Below, one piece after another: positions 54,119 through 64,000 of a stretch of DNA of 64,000 bases. Where the stretch lies: positions 1,071,501-1,135,500 of the forward strand of contig JAJTWR010000278.1 in assembly GCA_021613335.1 (NCBI GenBank), read 5' to 3'. Each line of letters opens with the position of its first letter. Within the stretch, counting starts at the first letter, position 1. Below the pieces are notes generated by a model. The model had not been told where the DNA came from. It saw nothing but the letters and a program-made list of their open reading frames with translations, and searched no databases. The stretch comes from Whitmania pigra (taxonomy: Eukaryota; Annelida; Clitellata; Hirudinida; Haemopidae). The position numbers and the translations under genes were made by a program.

Positions 54119-55174
54119 TTGTAGGGCTTGAGAACAACCGCAGCCTACCTTTGTTAGCATGTTATTTAATAGCGATGTCTCTAAAGTTATTAATCACATC
54201 AAAGCACACGCCGTTAAACCACACCTAACTGAGCAGCTTTATGACTAGATGAGTGCAGAGCCCAGATGCCTTCTCTTATACACAGAAATAAGAAGAGGAA
54301 AATCGCTAACCAGAGTATTTGAGTTACGATAGCCTTTGCGATGATTTCTACCAGAAAAGAAGTCACCATTGGCAGCACATTTCAGTAGCAAAACTGGCTT
54401 ATGTGACCTATTCAGCCTGCTTAATTAACTCAATCTGTCCCTTCAGGGGAAAATGGCAGCTGTTTTCGAGCTGGCAGACAAAGTTGCTGCGTTTAAAACC
54501 AAGCTGGAGGGGGGAGGGGGGGGGGGCGCGTAAACAGAGGCATTTTGGACATGTTTCAAAAATTAGCGGGGGTTTTATGCGAAACTGAGCCTGAGCATTC
54601 TTTCTCCCAGTTGGTGCATGGTCACATGTCTGCTTTTAAAAAGTTCGAGCGCTGCTTCCCAACCACAAAAGACTCATGAACTAAGGTAAGGAATGAATGA
54701 CCCGCTTGTCAACAAGCATGTATACGCAAGAAGCTGCTGGGGATTGCTAAAGACGGTCCTTAAAGTAATGGCGGAATACCCTGAGATTGCCACCGAAGCA
54801 CTTAAATCCTTATTGTCATTTCCGATATCCTATCTCTTTGAGGCAGAGTTTTCTGAGTGGCAGCAACCAAAACAACGGAATAAACTGGACATAAGCAACG
54901 CACTTCGGGTGTCACTGTCTCCTTATTGCCCCCAGATAGAACCGTCTCATTGCAGCTCAGAGTTCTCATTTATTTAGTGTTCTTTAGAGTTAAAATGTTA
55001 AATCACTTTATTCAATTTTTTGGTGTAACTGTATTTCATTTTGAAGTCATGTTTAAATACAATTGAATTAAAACAACATAAAATGTAAACAATCAACGCC
55101 CACCCCTCAGCGGGCCGCGGTAAAATCTTTAAACGTTGACCGGTCCGTGGCGATAAAAAGATTGGGGACCACTG
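54119..55174 (+). mobile_element. hAT element, ZBED5/GTF2IRD2-like, copy 3
   Basis: Begins with 'gtagggcttgagaacaaccg', shared with copy 1 (but without the outer terminal repeat), and ends with the intact terminus 'TTGGGGACCACTG'. Transposase scraps: 'RCLLLYTEI' (54260), 'KLAYVTYSAC' (54390) and 'MAEYPEIATEALKSLLSF' (54770). 'KRNKLDISNALRVSLSP'-type C-terminus at 54870-54930. A poly-G run sits at 54508-54528. Inactive. Lies between SUB1 and ACBD3. Confidence 0.8.
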
Positions 55175-55185
55175 CCCTAGATGTC

Positions 55186-55235
55186 CTAGTTATGCAACGG
55201 ACTTTAATCAAATAAATAAAAAATAAAATAAAAAT
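55186..55235 (+). repeat. Orphan LINE/SINE 3' tail
   Basis: 'tcctagttatgcaacggact' followed by 'aatcaaataaataaa' immediately after the hAT end; the same tail as at 51840-51886. Confidence 0.75.
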
Positions 55236-55988
55236 GCCCTAGATGAGCTGCTCTTGCTCTGAGTACCAAGTAAACGTGGATGAAAAGCGTCTTATTTTGA
55301 TAATTTGGCATCCTTCCCCATTTTAGCATTATAAGTTCGAACTCTTCCCTTTGCTAAGCCGATGTTAAGCATTAGGAACGTAATTTGGGTCCTCCTGATT
55401 TTAGACTAGACGCAAAAAAAGGTCATCTCATAGTTTACGGGTGTTCCCCTTGGAAAAAAATCTGAAATTACGTCCCTGTTAAGCATATATATCCTGAGGT
55501 ATCGAGCCTATGGAATGACAAAATAATTATAGTTTTGCAGCGGACTTACGCGATCATACGCGTTACGTAGTGGAAGTTCGACGTTCCTAGCCGCATCCCA
55601 GTCGACTAACACATTAGAATTGGGCGTTTGTCAGTGCTCGATATATCGTCACTTGTTCTGGTCGTACCTGAGTGGCGGTGTGGTATATGACGATATAATT
55701 CTATTTAAATAAGAGAATTGAACGCCATTATTTTATGTAACATGAATCGCAGAGCATAAATGAATTATGAAACGCTGGCACAAAATGAAAGAATTCAGAA
55801 ATTCTGCGAGCGGTCGTTTAGTTTGTTAAGTTAAAAATTATTGCCATGAGAATAGTCTTAAGTTAATTTTTGTTGAGCTTCAAAATATTTATGCTATTTT
55901 GCAGGACCGAAACAAACTTCCGCAGAACACGTATACAGTATAGTGTAATACGAGTTGTCTACCGGTTAATTGGTTTCTTCTTAAGAAA

Positions 55989-58900
55989 ATGGCTTTGGGG
56001 GCATTTAATAATGATGACATTAATTTGGAGCTAGAATTCGAAGAGCGCTGGGGTCTCAAAATCGATGAAATCTATAAATTGGCTCTTCAGTTTTATAAAG
56101 GTAAAAACATCAACAACGCAGCACATTTAATGACTGCATATCTCAAGATTACATAATAAAATGTTATTTACAAATTTTAAAACTTATTTGGTATAGAGAA
56201 AAACGGTGGAAAAGCTCTTGTGTTGTCATACGATGACAGACTAAAGCTGTTGGCTCTTACGAAGCAGGTTACGCATGGGAAATATGATCCTTCTTTAGTG
56301 CCTGACAGTGGCCTTTTTGACGTTATTGGCAGTAATAGAAGGTTGGACTTTCATAACTTTATTTAGGTGTGATTAATGTTTGGTGGGCATTCATGCAACC
56401 CTTTTTTCCAAGGCGTGTCTGGCAATCACTTGGTGATACAACTAAATCTTCAGCAATGATTCAGTTTATAAATATTATTAATTCTGTCTGCCCTCTCTTT
56501 GCATCTGTGGTTGAAGCTCACAAAATAGAAAAAGATGAAAGGGAACGGCAAGTGTCAGTTGATTTTGTGGACTTAATTACTCTTTCTTGGAAAAATATAG
56601 TTTCATGTATCATATAAATAGGTTTTAATGAATTACCATTTCAGTAAGGCTGAATCAGAAGAAATAGAAAAAGCCAAGCAAGAAGAAGAGCTTGACAAAC
56701 AACATGAATTTTTGCAAAAACAAGTGGCTCAAGAGTTTGATATTATTTATTAGCTCAGGGGTTGGCAAGCTGTTTGCATCAGAATAGTAAACATCCATCA
56801 AAATTTAAATTTTTTAAATGTTCAAACTATCCCTTTATTTATTTGATTGTAAAAGTTCCACATTTGCCTTAAGTAATTCAAATATCTTCAGTGGATTTTT
56901 GGCTTCATTATTTTATCCCAATGAGAACAGCTACAGCCAAAGATCAGTTTGCCAACCCTCTATATCTCTTGGACTTTTCTAATAATTTGCTAATTTCAGA
57001 CTACTGATTAGAAATGCATTGAATCAGCAGACTTATAATCAGTTTCTGTCATATGCTCTGTTTCAACATCCAAATAATAAGTCTCAAGTAAGTTCTTTAT
57101 TGTAATTTTTAAATATTTGGGACAACATAAATGTTTAAACAATGATTGGCCTTATATCCATTTTAGTGGGGTGGTTGAAGAAGTGAAAGGCAGAAGTGAA
57201 CTTGCTGACTGAGTTTTTAGCAACCTTCACTTCTCAGCTAGGGCTTCTAAACTAATTTGTTGATAAATACCCTCTTGTATTTAAAGACTCATATTTAAAG
57301 AACAACAGAACTTTGCTCTACTTAGACAAGCAATCAAAATAAGACAGTGTGACTACAGCTAGCACTAATGTACTGCAAATATGAAAGTTATGTGGGAACC
57401 ACACAAAAGACACATACAACAGTAGAACAACAAATTAAACTTCTGTTATAGGAAACCAGTGTAGCCTCACAACAATTGCTATGTTTTATGATGATGGCAG
57501 ACTCAGTTATTTCCTTCAGAGCTTTTATATTTATTGTGTGTAAAGGATTTTACAATCTGTTTTTTAGTCTCATTTTCAACTTTCAAGATGATAGCTAAAG
57601 AAGTCGAAAAGTTGGTTGTTCACTAATTTTTTTTTCTGTAAATTTGTTGAACATAAATGGCATTAAATACAGTCATAAACTTTCATAACTGACACAAATC
57701 TTCTCAATAAAAACATTCATAAATATTCCATTTCCAATAAAAATTAGCCATTACTACATGATATGTTTTTAAATATTTCTCAAATTAAATTAAATACATT
57801 CTGACATCCTCATCCAGTTATTTTGTAAACTATCGTAATGTATCTGATGCTACATTTTTTACTCACCATTGTTGAGTATGCAATGTAATGGGGAATTTAT
57901 CTGAATTTAAACTTTCAAGCTATTTTGACATTCATAAAAAGATGCAACATTTTAATAATTTGAGTTTCAATGTTGATATTCAAATATTTAAACTAAAGTG
58001 TAAGAGTTCAAGAATAACTGAAGCAATATACAAACATAATTGACAAACCTCTCTGAATAAGGTAAATTATAACTGCAAAAAATTAAACCTCAAAATAGTT
58101 TTGAATGACTACATTTTACCCTTAGAATATTAATAAATAGAACGAGGCTGATAAATTACCCAAATAGCTAAAATAATTTTTTTCATTATATATTATATGT
58201 TTAGTGGTATAATAATTAGGTTTATTACTATGTAATTTTCTTTGAGAGCTCTATTGAATATGACATCCCATTTCTTACTACAACATTTTTTAACTATTCT
58301 TTCTCCATTTTAAACCAAAATCATTCACTAAACACTGTAACTTTTGTAATAAAACTTTATTTGTCAGGGCTGACTGGCCCGTTTCAGCATCTGCCATCAT
58401 CAGAACACCTTAACTTTTAACAAAATTGTACAAATGTATCTGAATAATATGCATTATTCCTGACTTGAATTTCTCTGACATCAGAGATCTGAAGTCACAT
58501 TACTGTGCTGTAGAGCTGATGCATTGTTGACTTCATCCAAATCGTCAAAGAAATACTGGTATTTTCCAATCTGAGTTGCAATCTCGGTTTCCCCAACATT
58601 AAAAGACATCACGTTTGACAGAGCAGTAGTTTCAAATGTATTCCAATCTGTCAGCTTGATGTCTGGAAAACAGCTGTTAAGATGCTAGCACAAACGTTCA
58701 ATAAATATGAGTGTGGGAGCCATATCAATGTCTGGGTTACATATATTCATGAGTGTTGCCTTTTCGCCTAAATACTGTAGGGTGAAGTTTTTTGTTCTCT
58801 TGCCTTCACAAACTGAACGCCTTCATTGATATCAGGTTGCTTCTTTGCAACACCTTGTTCAATTCACCTAATTAGCGAACAATGTCTCCAGGCACGAACC

Positions 58901-61900
58901 TTTCAACTTTCTGTAAATTTACAGACTGGGTTGTTGTGTGTTTCAGCTTGCTCTTTGCAGTACTCATCCAAAACTGTAATGTTTCTCATCATTGCTTGCA
59001 ATGCAAAATGTCTGAAAAGCCATTGTACTTCATTCAATAGTCTGAAGGCTACCATTTGACATTTGAGAACTTCCCCTAGGTCAGTGTCAGTTCTTTACAT
59101 CAAATATGCAAATAAATGAAAATTTGAGGCCTATCTGTTAGGGCAGCAGTTCTCAACCCCTTGGGGGTCACCTGATGTTTTTGCAAGAGGTTGCCCAAGA
59201 CACTTAGAATTTCAATTTTTTTTTAATATAGTATCTAAAATTTGTTTAGTGACATTTTTTGACAAAACCTTATCCTTAACCCTACATATAATTTTGAACA
59301 AGATGCTTTTTATAGTGCAAACATTTTTCGGATTTGATATAACACTTTATGTCTCATTGGGTCAATTGCTGTTTGGCAGAGATGCTTGCTGCGATAGTGA
59401 GACATTTTGCAACTGGCTTGTAGGCTGACTGGATATAAAGCAACTGTGGTCGGAACTTGGTACTTTGCTTAGTTATTTGATACAGTCAAATCTCGGTACT
59501 ATGTCACCTCGCTACTATGCCACTCTCGCTATTATACCACTTTTGCTCGGTCCTGACAAAATTCAATACAAAATAAATTTATTATGCCATCCCCTACTCT
59601 CGCTACTATGCCTCTATTGTGTGACTGTTAAAAGGCACGAGTCTTGAAAAAGTCTGTATTTCTGCGCAGTGTTCAATTCATTATAATAATCTAATGACTG
59701 TATATATAAATTTACCCATCACTAAACTAAATTAATTGAATTTAATTTAAAATTTATTTTAAATCTAGACGATTGTTATTCTTTAGTTGGTTTCTAGAAC
59801 CTTTCCCTTTTCAATCAGTCGTTCTTTTGTTATTTTTTTTCAAATTCAGCCAATAATGTCAGCTCAGAAACGCAAGTGAACCGACTTTACGTTAAATCCG
59901 CTTTTTAAGAATAAAGGCGTTTTTATTTGAGAAAATAAGACTGCTTTTACAAACCTTTGCTACTATGCCACTCTCGATACCATGCAACTTTTGCTCGGTC
60001 CCGACAGGTGGCATAGTAACGAGCTTTGACTGTATTTTGCTTGAACTGTTCATGATAAGTTTTTATTTGCTAGTGAACATGTTTGTTGGTTGTTGCCATC
60101 TTGAATTATCAGACACTGTCATCTCACTGAAACTGTTGTTATGTTTAGAAACTCAAATAATGCTACAAAATAAATAATTTAAAAATATGACTATATATTT
60201 CACAGTGATAAGCTTTAACTACTTAAAAAGTAGTTAGTAACTATTTTTAACTACTTTTTAAATAAGTAGTTAGTAACTACTCCTTAACTACTTGCATAGT
60301 AGTTAACTACTTTTAACTACTTTTTTAACTACTTTTCCGTTGACATTTGATAAAATTAATTTTCTGGACAATTGAACAAAATATAATTATTAGCATATTT
60401 ATTTACACTAGTGTAACATTTTCAACAAAATTTTATTGTCCAAATTAATCAAAAACAGAAGTATTCAGTGGATGTTTCAGGCGATCTCTTAAAAAAATGA
60501 TCATGTCAACATGATTATGCGATAATTTATATCGTCTGTTACATAAAACCTGCCCTGCTACACTAAAAAGTCTTTCAACTGCTGCCGAACTTGGTAATGT
60601 TGAATTAAGCTTGATGAATGCAGCACAAACAGTTGGATAATTAAGTAGAGTTTGTACATTTCTTGCGGAGTTTGATAAATAATCATTAAGCTGTTCAGCT
60701 ACCTCATTATCACAAGAGTTTGGTACACTTTCCATAGTCATACAAATCATCATATTCACTGTTCTGAGCTGCATTGTCCGCAGAGATGGTGATTGTTAAC
60801 GACACCTTGTAATTTTTGGCTTTAAAAATGTTGAACCCGTAATGTCCTGTACAATCTCAGCATTTTTACACTGCGATGAACTGAGTTTGATAATGATGCA
60901 ACCTTTGCCATTGATCTATCATAAAGTCATTTGTATTGCAGGTTATCCCTTGCTTTCATTGCATCCACAGTAGCCACAAGATTTAAGGTATTATTACCGC
61001 AGCGCTTATGAGGAGGCAAAAGAAGCACATTATCCGCATTATCAATATCTTGTTCGTTTTCAATCAAATCGGTTATACTTTCGCCAACAAGATCTTCAGA
61101 AATATCACATAATGGCTCATCCGTGTCCATGTCATCAGTAATAGAGTTTTTTTCAACAACTAAAGAAAATGCTTTGACAAAATTAGCTGCATTAAAATTG
61201 CAAATTTATATAAAACCAAATCGCAATTTACATAAAACGTTTTCAGAATACGACTACTAAGAGTAATAATTCAGAAACGAGAAATGGCGGTAGTAAGCAA
61301 AAGTTGAAAACAAAGAAACTGTACTTATAAAGTGATGTAACAAATTGTAAAATTGGAAAAAAATATTTTTCTTCATTTTATTTTAAAATTTATTTAGGAA
61401 GTAGTTAATAACTACTCTTAAAGAAGTAGTTAAAAAATAGTAGTACTTTAAAAGTAGTTATTAACTACAAATAGTTAACTACTAAAAAATAGTAGTTAAC
61501 TACTTTTAAAGTAGTTATTAACTACAAATAGTTAACTACTTTTTTAAGAGTAGTTATTAACTACTTCCTAACTACTTTAAAGTAGTTATTAACTAGTAGT
61601 TAACTACTTATAGTTAGTAACTACCCATCACTGATATCTCATTTTTTCAAATTTAAAACTATCTAAATCTTGCAAGTGTGGGATGTGCATAAAAAGGTTT
61701 TAAATAGAAATTTTCTAATATTTAGAAGTGAAAGGCGGTCCATTCAGTTTTGTTGTTGGGGGTTGCGGCATCAGAAAGGTTGAGAACCTCTGTGTTCAGG
61801 CTTGCTCACTAGAAATGCTCTGGCTCACTGTGCAGTTCCCACTTACCACTTGTCATTTGACACTCAATGTTGCTCGACCTACTCCAGAGGCTTGTTTCCA

Positions 61901-63701
61901 TCAAACATATGGTACGTGCTGTGATATTAAAATCACTGCCTGGCAGTTGGAAACTGCTGTGCCACATTTTCTTGTCATGTGCTCAGCCACACAGCTGGGA
62001 ACATTGGTTAATGCAAGAGACTGTTCTTGCCATTTAGCTCTGACCTCAGGCATGACCACACTCCATACATCCTCTCAACTCTCATTGCTTCTCAGTAATT
62101 TTGGCCCAAATTCAAGAATTATGCAATTTATACAGTTATCTTTTAAATTAAATAAGAGCTTTCATCCAAATATTGTTTATGTGATCCAAAAGATTGTAAT
62201 ACATGGTTCGTACAGGTCCTAAAAAGTCATAAATTTCCGAAATTCGGTTTTTTAATACTAAAAAGTCCTAAAAAAGTGAAGGAGGTCCTAAAGAACAAAA
62301 AAAAGTCCTAAAAAATGATAAAGGTTCAAAAAATAATAATGTTCAATAAGTTTTATTGAAATAACAATTAGCGGGAAAGCGGTTCCTTTGTTCTTGCGGT
62401 CTCATTGTTCTAGTGAGAACTGTGCGACACTGAACTTCACCCCATAACTTCACCAGGCTCCAATCGTGCAGGAAATTATTAATTAAATTTTGTAAATTTA
62501 TTACTAATAATATCCAACATCTTTGGCAATATAAAAATCAACCTCAGTGGTACTTCAGATCAATAAAACAAGCGTTTGTCACTCCAAAATAAAAGTATGA
62601 TTTGTGAGAATCAAAAAGAGAAAAACTTGAATTCAAGGAGGATGATTAAAGACCATGTTAACAGTGTTGGAGGTATAGGCAATTTTAGGATAGATAAATG
62701 TGTCATAAGCCATTTTAAAGCATCAAGACAAAGATATAAGTTTTATTTGGATACCTTACATGAGGAAGAGCGACAGGCAGCTGTAATCTCAAAACGAAAA
62801 GCAGATGAAGAGGACATGATCATGCTGAGGAAGAAGCTAAAGATTCTAAAACATGACAGGGATATGTTGGACAGAGAATTTCGAATGTTAATGGACGAAA
62901 GTGTTAGAACCAGGAACATGGATCTTTTGGTCCAGGCAAACAGCGAAAGAAATTGAAACTTTAGAGAAAGACTTGGAAAATTGATTTTTATTTAAATAAA
63001 TAGATATTATGAACTTTAACGTGTTACTGTCTTGTGTTATATGTCTAATTTATACAAAAATGAATAATAAAATTCTAAATATCGTTTTTTTTTATATTAT
63101 CGTTGGTCCTAAAAAATGGAGTAAAAGGTCCTAAAAAGTCCTAAAAAAGTCCTAAATTTTGGTTTTCAAGTTCCTGTACGAACCATGTATATAAGATTTA
63201 TCACTACAATCATAGTGTCAGTGGGATTATGAATTTGGTGTTTTCACTACTGAGCACTGGTGTCTTTTCTGGCCAAAGCAAAAGCAGATCATTATAATAA
63301 AAGATTCTATATAAATGGCTTCACATCCATTACTTGACATCATCACAAGCATCATCATCAAATGAGTTAAAGCTGTTTACCTAGAGTCCTTTTAGGAATC
63401 AATTTTTCATAGTATGTTTAATAAATGTGTTGCTCTTCTGCAACTGTGACTGGTTTTAATTTATATCTGAAATGTTGTAAATAAAATGTTTGATGTTATT
63501 AAGCTTGTCATTTAAAACATTAATCCCTTCCAGCAAGAAGCTCTAATATGTCAACTCCAGGAACAGCATTTCCAGCAATACATGCAACAAGTTTATAGTC
63601 AGCATTGTCATGAAGCTCAATCACATCAACATAATCAGAAACAATCTGAAACCAATGTTTTTTGTTCTCACTCAAACATTCTGCCATGTAATGGAAGCAT
63701 T
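55989..63701 (+). CDS. ACBD3: Golgi protein ACBD3 (GCP60), 5' six exons; 3' part outside window
   Basis: Exons 55989-56100, 56197-56341, 56413-56553, 56645-56734, 57000-57087, and 63534 to about 63687 or 63701; phases agree through exon 5 (576 nt, 192 codons) and into exon 6. The acyl-CoA-binding domain reads 'FEERWGLKIDEIYKLALQFY', 'YDDRLKLLALTKQVTHGKYD' and 'GLFDVIGSNRR'. It continues 'FINIINSVCPLFASVVEAHK', then a charged coiled-coil ('EEIEKAKQEEELDKQ'). Exons 5-6 encode the glutamine-rich part, 'NALNQQTYNQFLSYALFQ' and 'QLQEQHFQQYMQQVYSQ'. The C-terminal GOLD domain must lie beyond 64000. In vertebrates the protein anchors giantin and PI4KB at the Golgi. Donors of exons 3 and 4 are weak and were chosen by phase. 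Confidence 0.93.
56756..56960. mobile_element. Small MITE filling ACBD3 intron 4
   Basis: Left 'CAGGGGTTGGCAAGCTG', right 'CAGTTTGCCAACCCTC' (imperfect inverted repeats). About 205 bp within a 265-bp intron; no clear target duplication. Confidence 0.55.
57088..59143. other. ACBD3 intron 5, first part; mostly unassigned
   Basis: No exon seen. On the minus strand 58680-58495 reads 'FPDIKLTDWNTFETTALSNV' and 'IGKYQYFFDDLDEVNN', perhaps a fragment of a transposase-derived protein. Otherwise AT-rich with nothing recognised. Confidence 0.4.
59483..60032 (+). mobile_element. Tigger/pogo-type MITE with TA duplication, copy 2
   Basis: 550 bp, TA on both sides, ends 'CAGTCAAATCTCGG' and 'CGAGCTTTGACTG'. 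Aligns throughout with 44687-45203. The transposase start remains ('MSAQKRK') but is followed at once by a stop. Confidence 0.9.
60203..61633 (-). mobile_element. hAT element with 'agtagttaactac' subterminal arrays
   Basis: Outer ends 'CAGTGATAAG' and 'TACCCATCACTG', target duplication atatttca (60195-60202) / atatctca (61634-61641), 7 of 8. Each end holds many copies of 'agtagttaactacttt' in both orientations (60215-60345, 61395-61628), probable transposase-binding arrays. Transposase pieces on the minus strand: 61130-60927 'LLPPHKRCGNNTLNLVATVD' and 60774-60445 with the dimerisation motif 'LPSSAAVERLFSVAGQVL'. The catalytic centre is deleted. Nested in the older hAT at 59144-61792. Confidence 0.88.
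62201..63190 (+). mobile_element. hAT-like element, 'CATGGTTCGTACAGG' termini
   Basis: Inverted termini 'ACATGGTTCGTACAGG' at 62201 and 'CCTGTACGAACCATGT' ending about 63188. Multiple 'gtcctaaaaa' subterminal repeats lie at both ends (62215-62330 and 63105-63155). The only coding left is 62576-62956. Target duplication not resolved. Confidence 0.75.
62576..62956 (+). pseudogene. C-terminal tail of a hAT-type transposase
   Basis: 126-codon open frame. 'RRMIKDHVNSVGGIGNFRID' followed by 'SRQRYKFYLDTLHEEERQA' and a long charged coiled-coil is the tail that follows the dimerisation region in one group of animal hAT-like transposases (recalled from the family, not searched). It is intact as a frame but lacks all upstream domains. 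Confidence 0.65.
63191..63533. other. End of ACBD3 intron 5
   Basis: No gene or repeat recognised before the ACBD3 exon 6 acceptor ('cccttccag', AG at 63532-63533). Confidence 0.6.
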
Positions 63702-64000
63702 GTAAGGAATCATTTTTGGCTTTGTTAAATTGTTTCTGTTGACTTAAATAAAGTCTTTATTGTCTAAAGCCAGATGCCTGTGACTCTTCAGTATTGCATG
63801 CCACAGAAATTGAAGAGAAAGAGCATAAAACAGAAAAGACCTCAGATAGTCCAATATCTATAAGTAAGGTTACTACAATGTAATAGTGTTTCTTTGTTTG
63901 CTTGTATTTAGCTGATTTTTTGAGTATCCAGATAGGATGTAGAGGCACTTCTTAATCGATCCACCATTTATGTAGTGCTCCCTGGCATTGCGAGCTGGGT

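Larger units (their letters stand above)
59144..61792. mobile_element. Old hAT element, host of two nested insertions
   Basis: Outer termini 'CAGCAGTTCTCAACCCC' at 59144 and 'GGTTGAGAACCTCTG' ending 61792; flanks tgttaggg / tgttcagg match 6 of 8. After subtracting the Tigger MITE (59483-60032) and hAT (60203-61633) only about 670 bp of its own sequence remain, with no coding. Confidence 0.75.

Noticed and set aside
52890..57087. SUB1 and ACBD3 as one transcription unit
   Set aside because: SUB1 has its own stop and polyadenylation signal, a hAT lies between them, and ACBD3 has its own start; nothing supports an operon.
61728..62222. 164-codon plus-strand frame
   Set aside because: It spans the end of the old hAT terminus into the next element and has no recognisable domain; likely chance.

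Overview
The window is nuclear DNA from an animal, most likely an AT-rich, transposon-loaded invertebrate. The evidence is spliced genes with GT-AG introns, genes of animal type (a PDI-family protein, geranylgeranyltransferase-I beta, SUB1/PC4 and ACBD3/GCP60), and a dense mix of hAT, Tigger/pogo, Tc1, Helitron, non-LTR, Copia and Gypsy elements. I cannot name the lineage from sequence alone. No bacterial, organellar or CRISPR features are present.

Layout. 1-5.5 kb: a non-LTR (LINE) fragment, a Tigger-like terminus split by a hAT copy, and a second hAT copy. 5.6-22.1 kb (minus): a multi-exon ER thioredoxin-domain protein resembling TXNDC5. It has a signal peptide, at least four thioredoxin-fold units and a KEEL tail. 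One 9.4-kb intron holds a MITE, a Tigger derivative, a miniature BED-hAT and a nearly complete hAT transposon (17584-20256) with 8-bp target duplication. 22.3-36.2 kb: a decayed Helitron (minus), broken by a LINE and by an 11.5-kb terminal-inverted-repeat element. That element contains a LINE fragment, a CR1/L2-like fragment, a young Copia retrotransposon (26220-31318) and, inside the Copia gag region, a 569-bp MITE carrying telomere-like repeats. It also holds a 500-bp microsatellite and a ~175-bp tandem array. 36.2-38.3 kb: Gypsy remains.

38.9-47.8 kb (minus): PGGT1B, all nine coding exons resolved (356 aa), with a hAT and a Tigger-type MITE in intron 5. 48.2-52.4 kb: LINE copies, an array of LINE 3' tails and a tRNA-derived SINE that shares the LINE tail. 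52.9-53.4 kb (plus): SUB1, four exons, 120 aa. 54.1-55.2 kb: hAT copy. 56.0 kb to beyond the right edge (plus): the 5' six exons of ACBD3. Its 6.4-kb intron 5 contains a three-element nest (an old hAT enclosing a Tigger MITE and a second hAT) and a further hAT remnant.

The four host genes are unrelated housekeeping functions (ER oxidative folding, protein prenylation, transcription coactivation, Golgi scaffolding), each separately transcribed; nothing suggests an operon. Most of the remaining sequence that can be explained is transposon, and many insertions can be ordered in time because target duplications and interrupted reading frames are still visible.
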